From contig CAMYOJ010000011.1 in NCBI GenBank assembly GCA_947259985.1, positions 20,259 through 84,258 of the forward strand: a stretch of 64,000 nt of DNA, in the 5' to 3' direction. Positions 26,762-34,652 of the stretch are shown here, piece by piece. The stretch is from an uncultured Woeseiaceae bacterium. Its GTDB lineage: Bacteria; Pseudomonadota; Gammaproteobacteria; Steroidobacterales; Woeseiaceae. Numbering within the stretch: the first letter of the stretch is position 1; each line of letters begins with the position of its first letter. The translations under genes and the position numbers were made by a program. A model generated the notes under the pieces. That model saw only the letters and a list, made by a program, of their open reading frames with translations, was not told where the DNA came from and made no database searches.

Positions 26762-29413
26762 ATGCCGAATCCATCCGACACAGCAACGGGAATCCGTCAC
26801 CGCAGGCCACGCGCCGGGGAGCGAACCCGGGGCGCCGTCGATGCCTTGCAGACCAAGATTGCCGTTGGCCTGCAGAATCTCGGCGCCGACGACTACCTCC
26901 AACAGCTACAAGCCAATATCGATGAGCTGCCCGAAGCCACGGGCGCCGACGCGGCGTTCGTGGCCTTGATCAGCGAAGATGGTGAGACCATTGAGTCGGT
27001 ACTCGCGTCGTGCACGGGCTTTGCGCAATGCAGTCCGGGAGTGCTTGCCGACGAGCGCCTCGATGGCTGGCCGTGGTTGCGGGAAAGACTCGGCCACCTG
27101 CGGGTGATCGAGGTCGCAGATACGCTGAGCGGTCCAGGGGCCGCGAAAGACGAGCTCGAGCGGTTCAACGAGCTGCATATCGGGGCGGCGCTGATTACGG
27201 GTTTTTCGGCGAACGGGGAGATCGCCGGATTCCTGGCGTTGGCGACTGAACACCCGGTCGCCGGCTGGGACGCCAATCTACACCTGTTGATGAAGCTGTT
27301 CGGTTCGTCTTTGGCCGTAGGGCTCGAGCGTGTTAACGACAAGATCACCCTGAGTGAGCTCAAGGAGCGTAATTCGCTCATCGCGATAACAGCGAACGAT
27401 GGAATCTGGGACTTTGACGGAGAGACCAAGCGCGTCAACCTGTCGCGCCGCTGGAAGGTCATGCTCGGTTATGATCCGGACGATGATGATGTGAAGCTCG
27501 ACTGGTATCGCCTTGTGCATCCGGACGATATGGCGCGCGTGCAAATGAGTATGCGTCGTCATCTCGAGGACGAATCGCCGTTTTTCGAGTCAGTGCACCG
27601 TATGAAACACCAGAACGGTGATTGGCGCTGGATGAAAAGCCGCGCCAAGGCCGTTGTTGATGGCAATGGCCGTTTAATACGCTTGCTCGGCGTTGAAGTC
27701 GACATTACAGAACGCAAGCTCTACGAAGACGCGCTGTTCCGCGAGAAAGAGAGCGCACAAATCACGCTGCGCTCGATCGGTGACGGTGTCATCACGACGG
27801 ACGGAAATAATCATGTCGAATACGTCAATCCGGTCGCCGAAGAGTTGACGGGCTGGAAAGTCGACGACGCAAGCGGGCGACCTATTGATGAAATATTCCG
27901 CGGTTTTCACGAAGAAACCTGCGAGCCTCTCGAGAACCCGCTGGCTGTGTCGATTCGCCGCGATCGAGCAATCAAATCAGTACGGCCGACGCTGCTGATT
28001 CGTCGCGATGGCAACGAGTTGTACATCGAGAGTACCGCGTCACCCATTCGCGACGGCAAAGGGAATGTTACGGGCGGCGTGCTCGTGTTCCACGACGTCA
28101 GCGAGTCGCGAGATCTCAACCGACGCCTCAGTTATCACGCAAGCCATGACATCCTCACGGGTCTCGTCAATCGCCGCGAATTCGAAAACCGCGTCGAACG
28201 CGCGCTCAAGAGCGCCAAGGCGCGTGAAACCTCTTATGCGCTGCTGTACCTGGATCTCGATCAGTTCAAGATCGTCAACGATTCCTGCGGGCACAGTGCG
28301 GGAGACGCGTTGCTGGGGCAGCTCGGCGCTTTGTTGAAGTCCAAGATTCGCTGGCGCGATACGCTGGCAAGGCTCGGTGGCGACGAATTTGGCGTGTTGC
28401 TCGAGAGCTGCAGTCTCGATGAGGCCATGAATACGGCTGAGACCTTGCGCATGGCCATCAGTGAATACAAGTTCGTCTGGGAAGAACGCAACTTCCGCCT
28501 GGGAGTCAGCATCGGGGTAGTGCCTATCACGGCTGACAACGAAGACGTGGCAGCGCTTCTGACGGCAGCGGACAGCGCCTGTGCGGCGGCCAAGGAGGCC
28601 GGTCGTAATCGCATTCACAGCTTCCAGGAAAACGACATCGATCTCATGCGCCGCCGGCGCGAGATGCAGTGGGCCGCGCGCATCAACAATGCGCTCGAGG
28701 AGGATCGTTTCGAGCTATTTCGCCAGACCATTCAGCCGCTTCAGGCCGAGGAGGAGGGCGCGCATTACGAGATTCTGCTGCGTATGCGTGACGAGAATGG
28801 TGGCATCATCTCGCCGGGCCTGTTCATCGAGGCCGCCGAGCGGTATGGCATCACGCCTGGTATCGACCGCTGGGTCATTCGCAGCGCGTTTCGGTGGCTG
28901 GTATCGGAAGCCGACGAGCGTGAGCGTCTCTCCCTGTGTTCAATAAATCTCTCGGGACAAAGTCTCGGCGACGAGAAGTTCCTTCCTTTTGTCGTCGATC
29001 AGTTCCAGATGAGCGGCATCGATGCGACGAAGATCTGTTTCGAGATCACCGAAACGGCGGCAATAGCGAGTTACTCGCAGGCAAACCGATTTATCAACGC
29101 GCTCAAGGAACTCGGCTGCAAGTTCGCGCTCGACGATTTCGGCACCGGTTTGTCTTCGTTCGGCTACCTCAAGCACTTTCCCGTGGATTTCCTCAAGATC
29201 GACGGCAGCTTCGTCAAAGAGATTCTGCACGACCCGATCGATCGGGAGATGGTGCGCTCCATTAACGAAATCGGGCATCTCACGGGTAAGAAGACTATTG
29301 CCGAGTTCGCTGAGAATGAAGAGATCATCACGATGCTCAGAGGCATGGGTATCGACTATGCGCAGGGATATGGCGTTTCGGAACCGAAGCGGGTCACTCG
29401 AGCTGTCGCATAG
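26762..29413 (+). CDS. GAF/PAS-GGDEF-EAL c-di-GMP signalling protein
   Basis: This soluble protein of about 883 residues (ATG 26762 chosen as it starts MPNPSDT; a longer in-frame start at 26723 exists) has a GAF-like domain (about 25-190), two PAS domains with PAC motifs (about 205-330 and 335-450), a GGDEF domain with intact GGDEF at 539-543 and an EAL domain. The EAL signature reads EIL (670-672), with AEFAE in place of AEGVE, as in the protein at the left edge; the two are clearly related in their C-terminal halves. FEITET, DDFGTGLSS, LKIDGSF and QGY are kept, so phosphodiesterase activity is plausible. There is no membrane helix, so it senses a cytoplasmic cue. Confidence 0.9.
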   Translation: MPNPSDTATGIRHRRPRAGERTRGAVDALQTKIAVGLQNLGADDYLQQLQANIDELPEATGADAAFVALISEDGETIESVLASCTGFAQCSPGVLADERLDGWPWLRERLGHLRVIEVADTLSGPGAAKDELERFNELHIGAALITGFSANGEIAGFLALATEHPVAGWDANLHLLMKLFGSSLAVGLERVNDKITLSELKERNSLIAITANDGIWDFDGETKRVNLSRRWKVMLGYDPDDDDVKLDWYRLVHPDDMARVQMSMRRHLEDESPFFESVHRMKHQNGDWRWMKSRAKAVVDGNGRLIRLLGVEVDITERKLYEDALFREKESAQITLRSIGDGVITTDGNNHVEYVNPVAEELTGWKVDDASGRPIDEIFRGFHEETCEPLENPLAVSIRRDRAIKSVRPTLLIRRDGNELYIESTASPIRDGKGNVTGGVLVFHDVSESRDLNRRLSYHASHDILTGLVNRREFENRVERALKSAKARETSYALLYLDLDQFKIVNDSCGHSAGDALLGQLGALLKSKIRWRDTLARLGGDEFGVLLESCSLDEAMNTAETLRMAISEYKFVWEERNFRLGVSIGVVPITADNEDVAALLTAADSACAAAKEAGRNRIHSFQENDIDLMRRRREMQWAARINNALEEDRFELFRQTIQPLQAEEEGAHYEILLRMRDENGGIISPGLFIEAAERYGITPGIDRWVIRSAFRWLVSEADERERLSLCSINLSGQSLGDEKFLPFVVDQFQMSGIDATKICFEITETAAIASYSQANRFINALKELGCKFALDDFGTGLSSFGYLKHFPVDFLKIDGSFVKEILHDPIDREMVRSINEIGHLTGKKTIAEFAENEEIITMLRGMGIDYAQGYGVSEPKRVTRAVA

Positions 29414-29505
29414 CCAGGTGATTCTCACGATAGGCTGTTAGACCGCAGCGCTACGCAGTGAATAATTCCCCACCAGGCGGATGTGGTCGGTATAGACTAT
29501 GGCGC

Positions 29506-31968
29506 ATGCCGACAAGCGTCGAATACAAGCGATATATGCAGGGCTACAGGCGTTGCTTTGCGCTATTAGCTCTATTGCTTGGCACAGGAGCCTCGCTGGC
29601 GGACGGTCGCGCCGAGTTGCTGAACCAGGAAGAGGGTGAATGGCTGAGGTCACTGTCCGAGCCGATCATCGTTGGCACTGAGGCGAACTACCGGCCGTAC
29701 GCTTTCATCGATAAAAATGGCGAATTTTCCGGCATTGCTGCCGACTACCTGAGCCTTATCGAGGAGCGCCTCGGCATTCGTTTCGTCCTTCACGAGTACG
29801 ACACGTTTGCTGCGCTGCTGGAGGCCGCTCGCCAAAGGCATGTCGATGTCCTCCCTATCGTAATCGCGACCAATGACCGCAGATCCTTCCTGAACTTTAC
29901 GCAGCCGATGTTCGAGTCCTGGGATCGGATCCTCGTGCGCACTGACCGGCGGGGCAGCCTGAGCATCGAGGATCTTGAGGGGCTCAAAGTCGGCGTCATC
30001 GAAGGCTATACGACTCAGGCACTGATCGAGACCGAGCATCCCGAAATCCAGCTCATTCCGATGCCGAACGAGCCCGCAGCGCTGCGCGCACTGTCGCTGG
30101 GCGTGCTCGATGCGTTGATCGTCGAAATTGGCGTCGCATCGCATTTTATCCAGGCCGACGGCATCACAAACATCCGCGTAGCAGGTGAATATGGCGGTGT
30201 CGAATACCAGGCCTTCGGCACTCGTAGTGACTGGCCGATATTGAACAGCATCATCGGCAAGGCGCTGGCAAATATAAACGAGGAGGAACGCGAGAGAATC
30301 CAACGTCGCTGGATCAGCATCGGTGGTGTGGATCCCGTTGAAATCGATCGACTGTGGAAGCAGCTGATAATCGTCGTCAGCGTCATAGGTGTGCTGATCG
30401 CCGGCATCCTGTTCTGGAATTTCACGCTGCGGCGACTTGTGGCCCGGCGTACCGTCGAGCTGGAGCGCGAACTCGAGGAGCGACGCCACGTCGAGGCGGT
30501 CAAGGAGCGACTGGCTGTCGCCGTCGAGCAGTCGGCTGAATATGTACTCATCATCGATACGTTGGGAAATATCGAATACGCCAACCTGGCGTTTCTCGAG
30601 GCTAACGGTGTCAAGAGCCTGCAAGGGCGACGCCTGCATTCAATGACGATCGGGGGTGCCAGGGACAAGGTTATCGGGGCGCTAAGGGACATCCGTGATA
30701 GCGGGGTGTGGCGGGGCAGGGTCGACCTCGAGCGGGCACGGAAAGGCGCCATGAAAGTGTCGATGACGATCGCGCCTATTCATGACGCAGCTGGCGAAAT
30801 CGACGGCTACGTTGTTACGGCCCGCGACATAACCAATGAAGAGCAGCTTGAAGCCAGGCTTCGGCAAAGGGAAAAGTTGTCGGCGCTGGGGACGCTGGCA
30901 AATGGCATCGCACATGACTTCAACAACTTGCTCGTGCCAATACTCGGTTACGTCGACCTGATTCGCATGGAGAGCAGCGCAACGGTCAGCTCTTACCTCG
31001 ACGCGATCACCGAAGCCAGTGAACGTGCGCGAGACCTGGTACAGCGAATCCTGATCTTTGGTCGCGGCGGCGGCGGAGAGAAAGTACCGCTCGATCTTCG
31101 ATTCGAGGTTGAAGACGCGATCGCGTTTGTTCGAAGCCTGTTACCCACAACCATCGCAGTCGAGGCAGACCTGCAGAAGTGCGCCGCGATCATGGGCGAC
31201 CGCACGCAGATCCAGCAAATTCTTCTGAATCTGTGCACCAATGCGAGCGACGCCATGGCCGAAGATGGTGGCGTTTTGACCATCAAGGTTGAGGAGTACA
31301 CCCAAGGCGACGATGTCGAGGGGTTGCACAAGGACCTTGCGCCCGGCAACTACGTCTTGTTGACAGTCAGCGATACGGGTATCGGTATGGACGACACGAC
31401 GAAGTCGCGAGTCTTCGATCCGTATTTTACTGACAAGCGGAGAGGCAAGGGCACTGGTCTCGGGCTGGCGATCGTGCACGGAATTGTCAGGGGGCACGGC
31501 GGCGTCATTCATGCTGAAAGCGAGCCCGGGCTTGGAACGGATATCCGGATCTATTTCCCGACGGTTGATATCGAGCCCACCCGGATTCATGCGCAGTCCG
31601 GCCTGACGATACCTCGCGGAAGCGGACAGCGCATCATGGTGCTGGACGATGACAAGCTCGTCCTGAACACCATCTCGGTCATGGTGCAGGGGCTCGGCTA
31701 CGAGGTCTCGGAATGGATGGACCCGATCGTCGCACTCGATGCCCTGGAAAAAGCGCCGAAAGAGTATGACGCGGTACTGACTGACCTGACTATGGAGGGC
31801 CTGAGTGGAATCGAATTCGCCAAGCGCGCGCTCGATGTCTCGCCCAACCTGCCGATTGCCATCATGACCGGCAATCCGGGTGCGTTGAACGACTATGCGA
31901 TCCGTTCCATCGAGAAACCCATTCCGCTGGCCGAACTCGCCAATTGCCTCAGCGAACTGCTTGATTAA
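29506..31968 (+). CDS. Hybrid sensor kinase with periplasmic solute-binding (SBP3) domain
   Basis: This protein of about 820 residues has a signal sequence, a periplasmic SBP_bac_3 domain (about 45-270; VGTEANYRPYAFIDKNGEF is a classic start), one membrane helix (about 285-305), a short coiled coil, a PAS domain, and an NtrB-like kinase core with NGIAHDFNNLL (phosphoacceptor His about 470), DTGIGM and [13 protein letters not shown]. It ends in a receiver domain (Asp about 760 in LTDLTMEG). ATG 29506 and ATG 29536 both leave an intact signal sequence; neither has a strong ribosome-binding site. SBP3 sensors usually detect amino acids or similar small solutes. It could be the partner of the upstream GGDEF-EAL protein, but 92 nt separate the genes. 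Confidence 0.88.
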   Translation: MPTSVEYKRYMQGYRRCFALLALLLGTGASLADGRAELLNQEEGEWLRSLSEPIIVGTEANYRPYAFIDKNGEFSGIAADYLSLIEERLGIRFVLHEYDTFAALLEAARQRHVDVLPIVIATNDRRSFLNFTQPMFESWDRILVRTDRRGSLSIEDLEGLKVGVIEGYTTQALIETEHPEIQLIPMPNEPAALRALSLGVLDALIVEIGVASHFIQADGITNIRVAGEYGGVEYQAFGTRSDWPILNSIIGKALANINEEERERIQRRWISIGGVDPVEIDRLWKQLIIVVSVIGVLIAGILFWNFTLRRLVARRTVELERELEERRHVEAVKERLAVAVEQSAEYVLIIDTLGNIEYANLAFLEANGVKSLQGRRLHSMTIGGARDKVIGALRDIRDSGVWRGRVDLERARKGAMKVSMTIAPIHDAAGEIDGYVVTARDITNEEQLEARLRQREKLSALGTLANGIAHDFNNLLVPILGYVDLIRMESSATVSSYLDAITEASERARDLVQRILIFGRGGGGEKVPLDLRFEVEDAIAFVRSLLPTTIAVEADLQKCAAIMGDRTQIQQILLNLCTNASDAMAEDGGVLTIKVEEYTQGDDVEGLHKDLAPGNYVLLTVSDTGIGMDDTTKSRVFDPYFTDKRRGKGTGLGLAIVHGIVRGHGGVIHAESEPGLGTDIRIYFPTVDIEPTRIHAQSGLTIPRGSGQRIMVLDDDKLVLNTISVMVQGLGYEVSEWMDPIVALDALEKAPKEYDAVLTDLTMEGLSGIEFAKRALDVSPNLPIAIMTGNPGALNDYAIRSIEKPIPLAELANCLSELLD

Positions 31969-31971
31969 GGA

Positions 31972-32838
31972 CTAGTCGATGCGAAACAGCATTGAAAAGT
32001 CGATCGCATCGACGTTCTTTGTCAACGCGCCCGTGGAGATGTAGTCCACGCCCGTCTCTGCGACGTCCCGGATGGAATTCAACGTTATATTGCCGGAGGC
32101 TTCCAGCTCTGCCGCGACATAGCCATAGCTGCGGTTGGTTTCGACTGCCTTGGCAAGCTCGCGGATCGAAAAGTTGTCGAGCAGTATTCGTTCTGCGCCG
32201 GCATCCAGCGCCTCGAGCAACTCAGCGTGATTTTCCACTTCGACTTCCACGAGGACATCAGCGTCCAGGCCACGGGCACGCTCGAGCGCGGTCGTAATGC
32301 TGCCCGCGCTCCTGATGTGATTTTCCTTGATCAGGATGGCGTCGAACAGGCCGACCCTGTGGTTGTGACCACCACCGCAGCGCACAGCGTACTTCTGCGC
32401 CAGCCTGAGCCCCGGCACCGTCTTGCGTGTGTCGAGAATCCTGACACCGGTTCCTGCGACCGCAGCGACATAGGCTGCCGTCTGCGTTGCCGCCGAAGAC
32501 AGCGTCTGCAGAAAATTAAGCGCCGTTCGCTCGCCAGTCAGCAGCCCTCGGGCGGGACCGACGAGCTTGCAAATGACATCATCCGCGTCGGCCGTCTGGC
32601 CGTCGCTCACGTACCAGTCGACCAGGATGCTCTCGTCGAGTTGCGCGAAGACCTCATCGACCCAGGGATGTCCCGCCAATATGAGCGACTGTCGAGCGAC
32701 AATCGTTGCGCCGAGAACTGCACCCAAGTCAACCAGGGAGGCCGTCAGATCGCCGCTGCCGACGTCTTCGGCGAGCGCGTTGGCGACCGTCGGTCCGATC
32801 GAGCGTCGTGTTTCCTCAGGAAGTTCCATATCGGCCAT
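31972..32838 (-). CDS. nadC: Nicotinate-nucleotide pyrophosphorylase (carboxylating)
   Basis: This 288-residue quinolinate phosphoribosyltransferase makes nicotinate mononucleotide from quinolinate and PRPP in NAD synthesis. The signature ILDTRKTVPGLR, then KYAVRCGGGHNHR and LIKENHI, is complete, as are the EDVGSGDLT start and the DNFSI strand near the C terminus. ATG 32838 is chosen; an upstream in-frame start at 32886 would add 16 residues that run through a hairpin. No other NAD genes are nearby. Its stop lies 3 nt from the convergent stop of the sensor kinase gene. Confidence 0.93.
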   Translation of the reverse strand: MADMELPEETRRSIGPTVANALAEDVGSGDLTASLVDLGAVLGATIVARQSLILAGHPWVDEVFAQLDESILVDWYVSDGQTADADDVICKLVGPARGLLTGERTALNFLQTLSSAATQTAAYVAAVAGTGVRILDTRKTVPGLRLAQKYAVRCGGGHNHRVGLFDAILIKENHIRSAGSITTALERARGLDADVLVEVEVENHAELLEALDAGAERILLDNFSIRELAKAVETNRSYGYVAAELEASGNITLNSIRDVAETGVDYISTGALTKNVDAIDFSMLFRID

Positions 32839-32845
32839 ACAACGA

Positions 32846-32867
32846 AGCCCGGCCAGCAGGCCGGGCT
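32846..32867 (-). terminator. Strong hairpin between the PuuD-like gene and nadC
   Basis: A 9-bp perfect stem (AGCCCGGCC / GGCCGGGCT) closes an AGCA tetraloop, 26 nt after the stop of the minus-strand membrane protein gene and 8 nt before the nadC start. On the minus strand it is followed by TCGTTGT, a poor T-tract, so it may be a weak terminator or attenuate nadC expression. Confidence 0.45.
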
Positions 32868-32892
32868 CCGCACGTGGGAAAGTCAACCGTCG

Positions 32893-33507
32893 TTACATGA
32901 ACCAGCCGTGGCCCGCGCCGATCATGCTCATGATCATCGGGATCGACATCAGTGTATTGGAGCGCGACGCCAGGAATGCCGTGTTCTTGGCTTTGGCAAC
33001 CTCGTCGGCGCTTGCATCGACCATGCCGAGTACCTTCTTCTGATTGGGCCATATGAGGACCCAGACGTTGAAGAGCATGATCGTACCTAGCCAGGCGCCG
33101 ACGCCGATCGTCATTGCGTACTGGTTGACCGGATCCGCATTCAGTCCCAAAGCGAAAGCGTTCAGGAATTGTCCCTTGTGGAACAGGAAAGAGGCGCCGG
33201 TCAGCCAGGTTGCGAGCGCTCCCCAGCGGAACCATGCCAGTGCGCGTGGAGCGACGTACTTCGAGATGCCGGCGCCGCCCGGGCCGCCTTCATCGCTGGC
33301 CGCTTCGCCAAGCGCCGGAACCTGTACGAAATTGAAGTAGTAGAGCAGGCCGATCCACGTGATGCCGGCCAATACGTGCAGCCAGATGATGATGGACTGG
33401 GCGCTGATACCGGCGACCATGTGGTTGCCTTTGGTCGCAATGACGATTATGACTGCAAGGACAAAGCCACCGATTATCGTGCCGCCTATGCTCTTCAAGG
33501 GATTCAT
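32893..33507 (-). CDS. PuuD-type (Urate_ox_N) integral membrane protein without cytochrome domain
   Basis: This 204-residue protein has about five membrane helices and conserved features of the N-terminal membrane domain of PuuD-type urate oxidases: IIWLHVLAGITWIG with a probable haem-ligand His, YYFNFVQVPAL, LFNVWVLIWPNQKKVLG and the final SRSNTLMSIPMIMSM. Full-length PuuD continues into a cytochrome c domain; this protein stops before it and has no CxxCH. No purine-degradation gene is near. Stand-alone versions are common in proteobacteria and their role is unknown, so urate oxidation should not be assumed. Confidence 0.75.
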   Translation of the reverse strand: MNPLKSIGGTIIGGFVLAVIIVIATKGNHMVAGISAQSIIIWLHVLAGITWIGLLYYFNFVQVPALGEAASDEGGPGGAGISKYVAPRALAWFRWGALATWLTGASFLFHKGQFLNAFALGLNADPVNQYAMTIGVGAWLGTIMLFNVWVLIWPNQKKVLGMVDASADEVAKAKNTAFLASRSNTLMSIPMIMSMIGAGHGWFM

Positions 33508-33671
33508 TATTCGCGTCTCCGGGATTTCTTATGAATATTTGTCGGGAATGATCACGCTCGCGCGTTATCGGTATTATAGAGACTGCGATTCCGAAATGAG
33601 AGCTTTTTGCAACAAATGTAGATGCGCATCCATCTTTCATGCAGAATCTTGAAATTTCCGGGAGCGGCACT

Positions 33672-33704
33672 ATGTCGCTTAGCCAATCCGATACAGGTGC
33701 CTGA
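33672..33704 (+). other. Ten-codon leader ORF ahead of the monothiol glutaredoxin gene
   Basis: An ATG with a very good ribosome-binding site (GGGAG, 7 nt spacing) opens ten codons (MSLSQSDTGA) and stops at TGA 33702-33704, 1 nt before the GTG start used for the glutaredoxin in the next frame. It may be a coupling leader, or the true N terminus of the glutaredoxin separated by a one-base deletion. Confidence 0.35.
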
Positions 33705-33705
33705 C

Positions 33706-34014
33706 GTGGACGTAACCGCAAGAATCGAAGACCAGCTCAAATCGCATGACATCCTCCTTTACATGAAGGGCACGCCCGATTTCCCGCAGTGCGGTTTCTC
33801 GGGGCAGGCCGTCGCCGCATTGAACGCCATCGGCAAGCCCTACGCCTACGTGAATATTTTCGAGGATCCGGAGGTGCGCGAGGGGCTCAAGGAATATTCG
33901 AACTGGCCGACGTTCCCGCAGCTCTATTTCAAGGGTGAGCTGGTCGGCGGCTGCGACATCATGATCGAGATGTACCAGTCGGGCGAGCTGAAGGAACTCC
34001 TCGGCGCAGATTAG
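33706..34014 (+). CDS. grxD: Monothiol glutaredoxin, Grx4 type
   Basis: This 102-residue CGFS glutaredoxin carries ILLYMKGTPDFPQCGFSGQ, the WPTFPQLY cis-Pro loop and GGCDIMIEM, all diagnostic of GrxD, which binds and delivers 2Fe-2S clusters with BolA partners using glutathione. GTG 33706 gives the normal GrxD length at the N terminus and has a weak AGGTG 6 nt upstream; a ten-codon leader ORF with a better site ends just before it. The stop overlaps the stop of the convergent RNase T gene by 4 nt. In E. coli grxD and rnt are also close neighbours, which supports both calls. Confidence 0.93.
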   Translation: MDVTARIEDQLKSHDILLYMKGTPDFPQCGFSGQAVAALNAIGKPYAYVNIFEDPEVREGLKEYSNWPTFPQLYFKGELVGGCDIMIEMYQSGELKELLGAD

Positions 34015-34652
34015 GGCTGCGGTGGCGCGTTGCGCCAGGTGGTCTCGAATATGTCGCGGTAGCGATTGACCACTTCGCAGAACAGGTCTGCCGTCACTTC
34101 CGCGTCGTAAGACGCCGAATGGGCCTGGGTTTCGTCCCACTCCATTCCTGCCGCAATCACTGCACGTGCAAGTACCGTTTGCCCGAAGGCGACGCCACAT
34201 AACGTGGCCGTATCGAAGCAGCTGAACGGGTGGAACGGATTGCGCTTGATTGACGAGCGTTCGACGGCCTGGTTCAGGAAGCCGAGGTCGAAGTGCGCAT
34301 TGTGACCCACGAGGACGGCGCGGCTGCAGCGGTTCTCGCGCATCGTACGCCGGACTTCGCGAAACGTACGTTGCAGGGCATCACGCTCATCGATTGCGGG
34401 ACGCAGCGGGTGGTGCGGGTCGATACCGTTGACGGCCAGCGACGCAGCCTCGATATTGGCGCCCTCGAACGGCACGACGTGATACCGAATGGTCTCCTGC
34501 CGTTCGAGCAGACCCTCCGAGTTCAGCGACAGCGTGACGGCGGCGATCTCCAGCAGGGCGTCGGTCCGTGCATTGAAGCCGCCTGTCTCCACGTCGACCA
34601 CAACGGGCAGGAAACCGCGAAAGCGGTTCGCCATTCGAATTTCGTCACTCAC
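34011..34652 (-). CDS. rnt: Ribonuclease T
   Basis: This 213-residue DEDDh exonuclease trims the 3' ends of tRNAs and other stable RNAs. It aligns with RNase T from the start (RFRGFLPVVVDVETGGFNA) through KRNPFHPFSCFDTATL to AHSASYDAEVTA. The catalytic acids are in DVET, HNAHFD and the HSASYDAE segment. The start is GTG 34652, which directly follows the stop of the upstream aminopeptidase gene and gives the family's MSD N terminus, so translation may be coupled. It is convergent with grxD. Confidence 0.93.
   Translation of the reverse strand: MSDEIRMANRFRGFLPVVVDVETGGFNARTDALLEIAAVTLSLNSEGLLERQETIRYHVVPFEGANIEAASLAVNGIDPHHPLRPAIDERDALQRTFREVRRTMRENRCSRAVLVGHNAHFDLGFLNQAVERSSIKRNPFHPFSCFDTATLCGVAFGQTVLARAVIAAGMEWDETQAHSASYDAEVTADLFCEVVNRYRDIFETTWRNAPPQP

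Noticed and set aside
32893..33507. Urate oxidation pathway
   Set aside because: There is only the PuuD membrane domain, with no cytochrome domain and no purine catabolic genes.
33597..33653. An 18-codon Cys-rich frame upstream of the glutaredoxin (contains CNKCRC)
   Set aside because: It has no ribosome-binding site and is too short to support; it is not a likely precursor for the DUF692 system 12 kb away.
33672..33720. A prfB-like programmed +1 frameshift in the glutaredoxin gene
   Set aside because: The UGA-C context is suggestive, but the preceding codon GCC is a poor slippery codon and the AGGTG is mis-spaced for a stimulator; a coupled start or one-base deletion is simpler.
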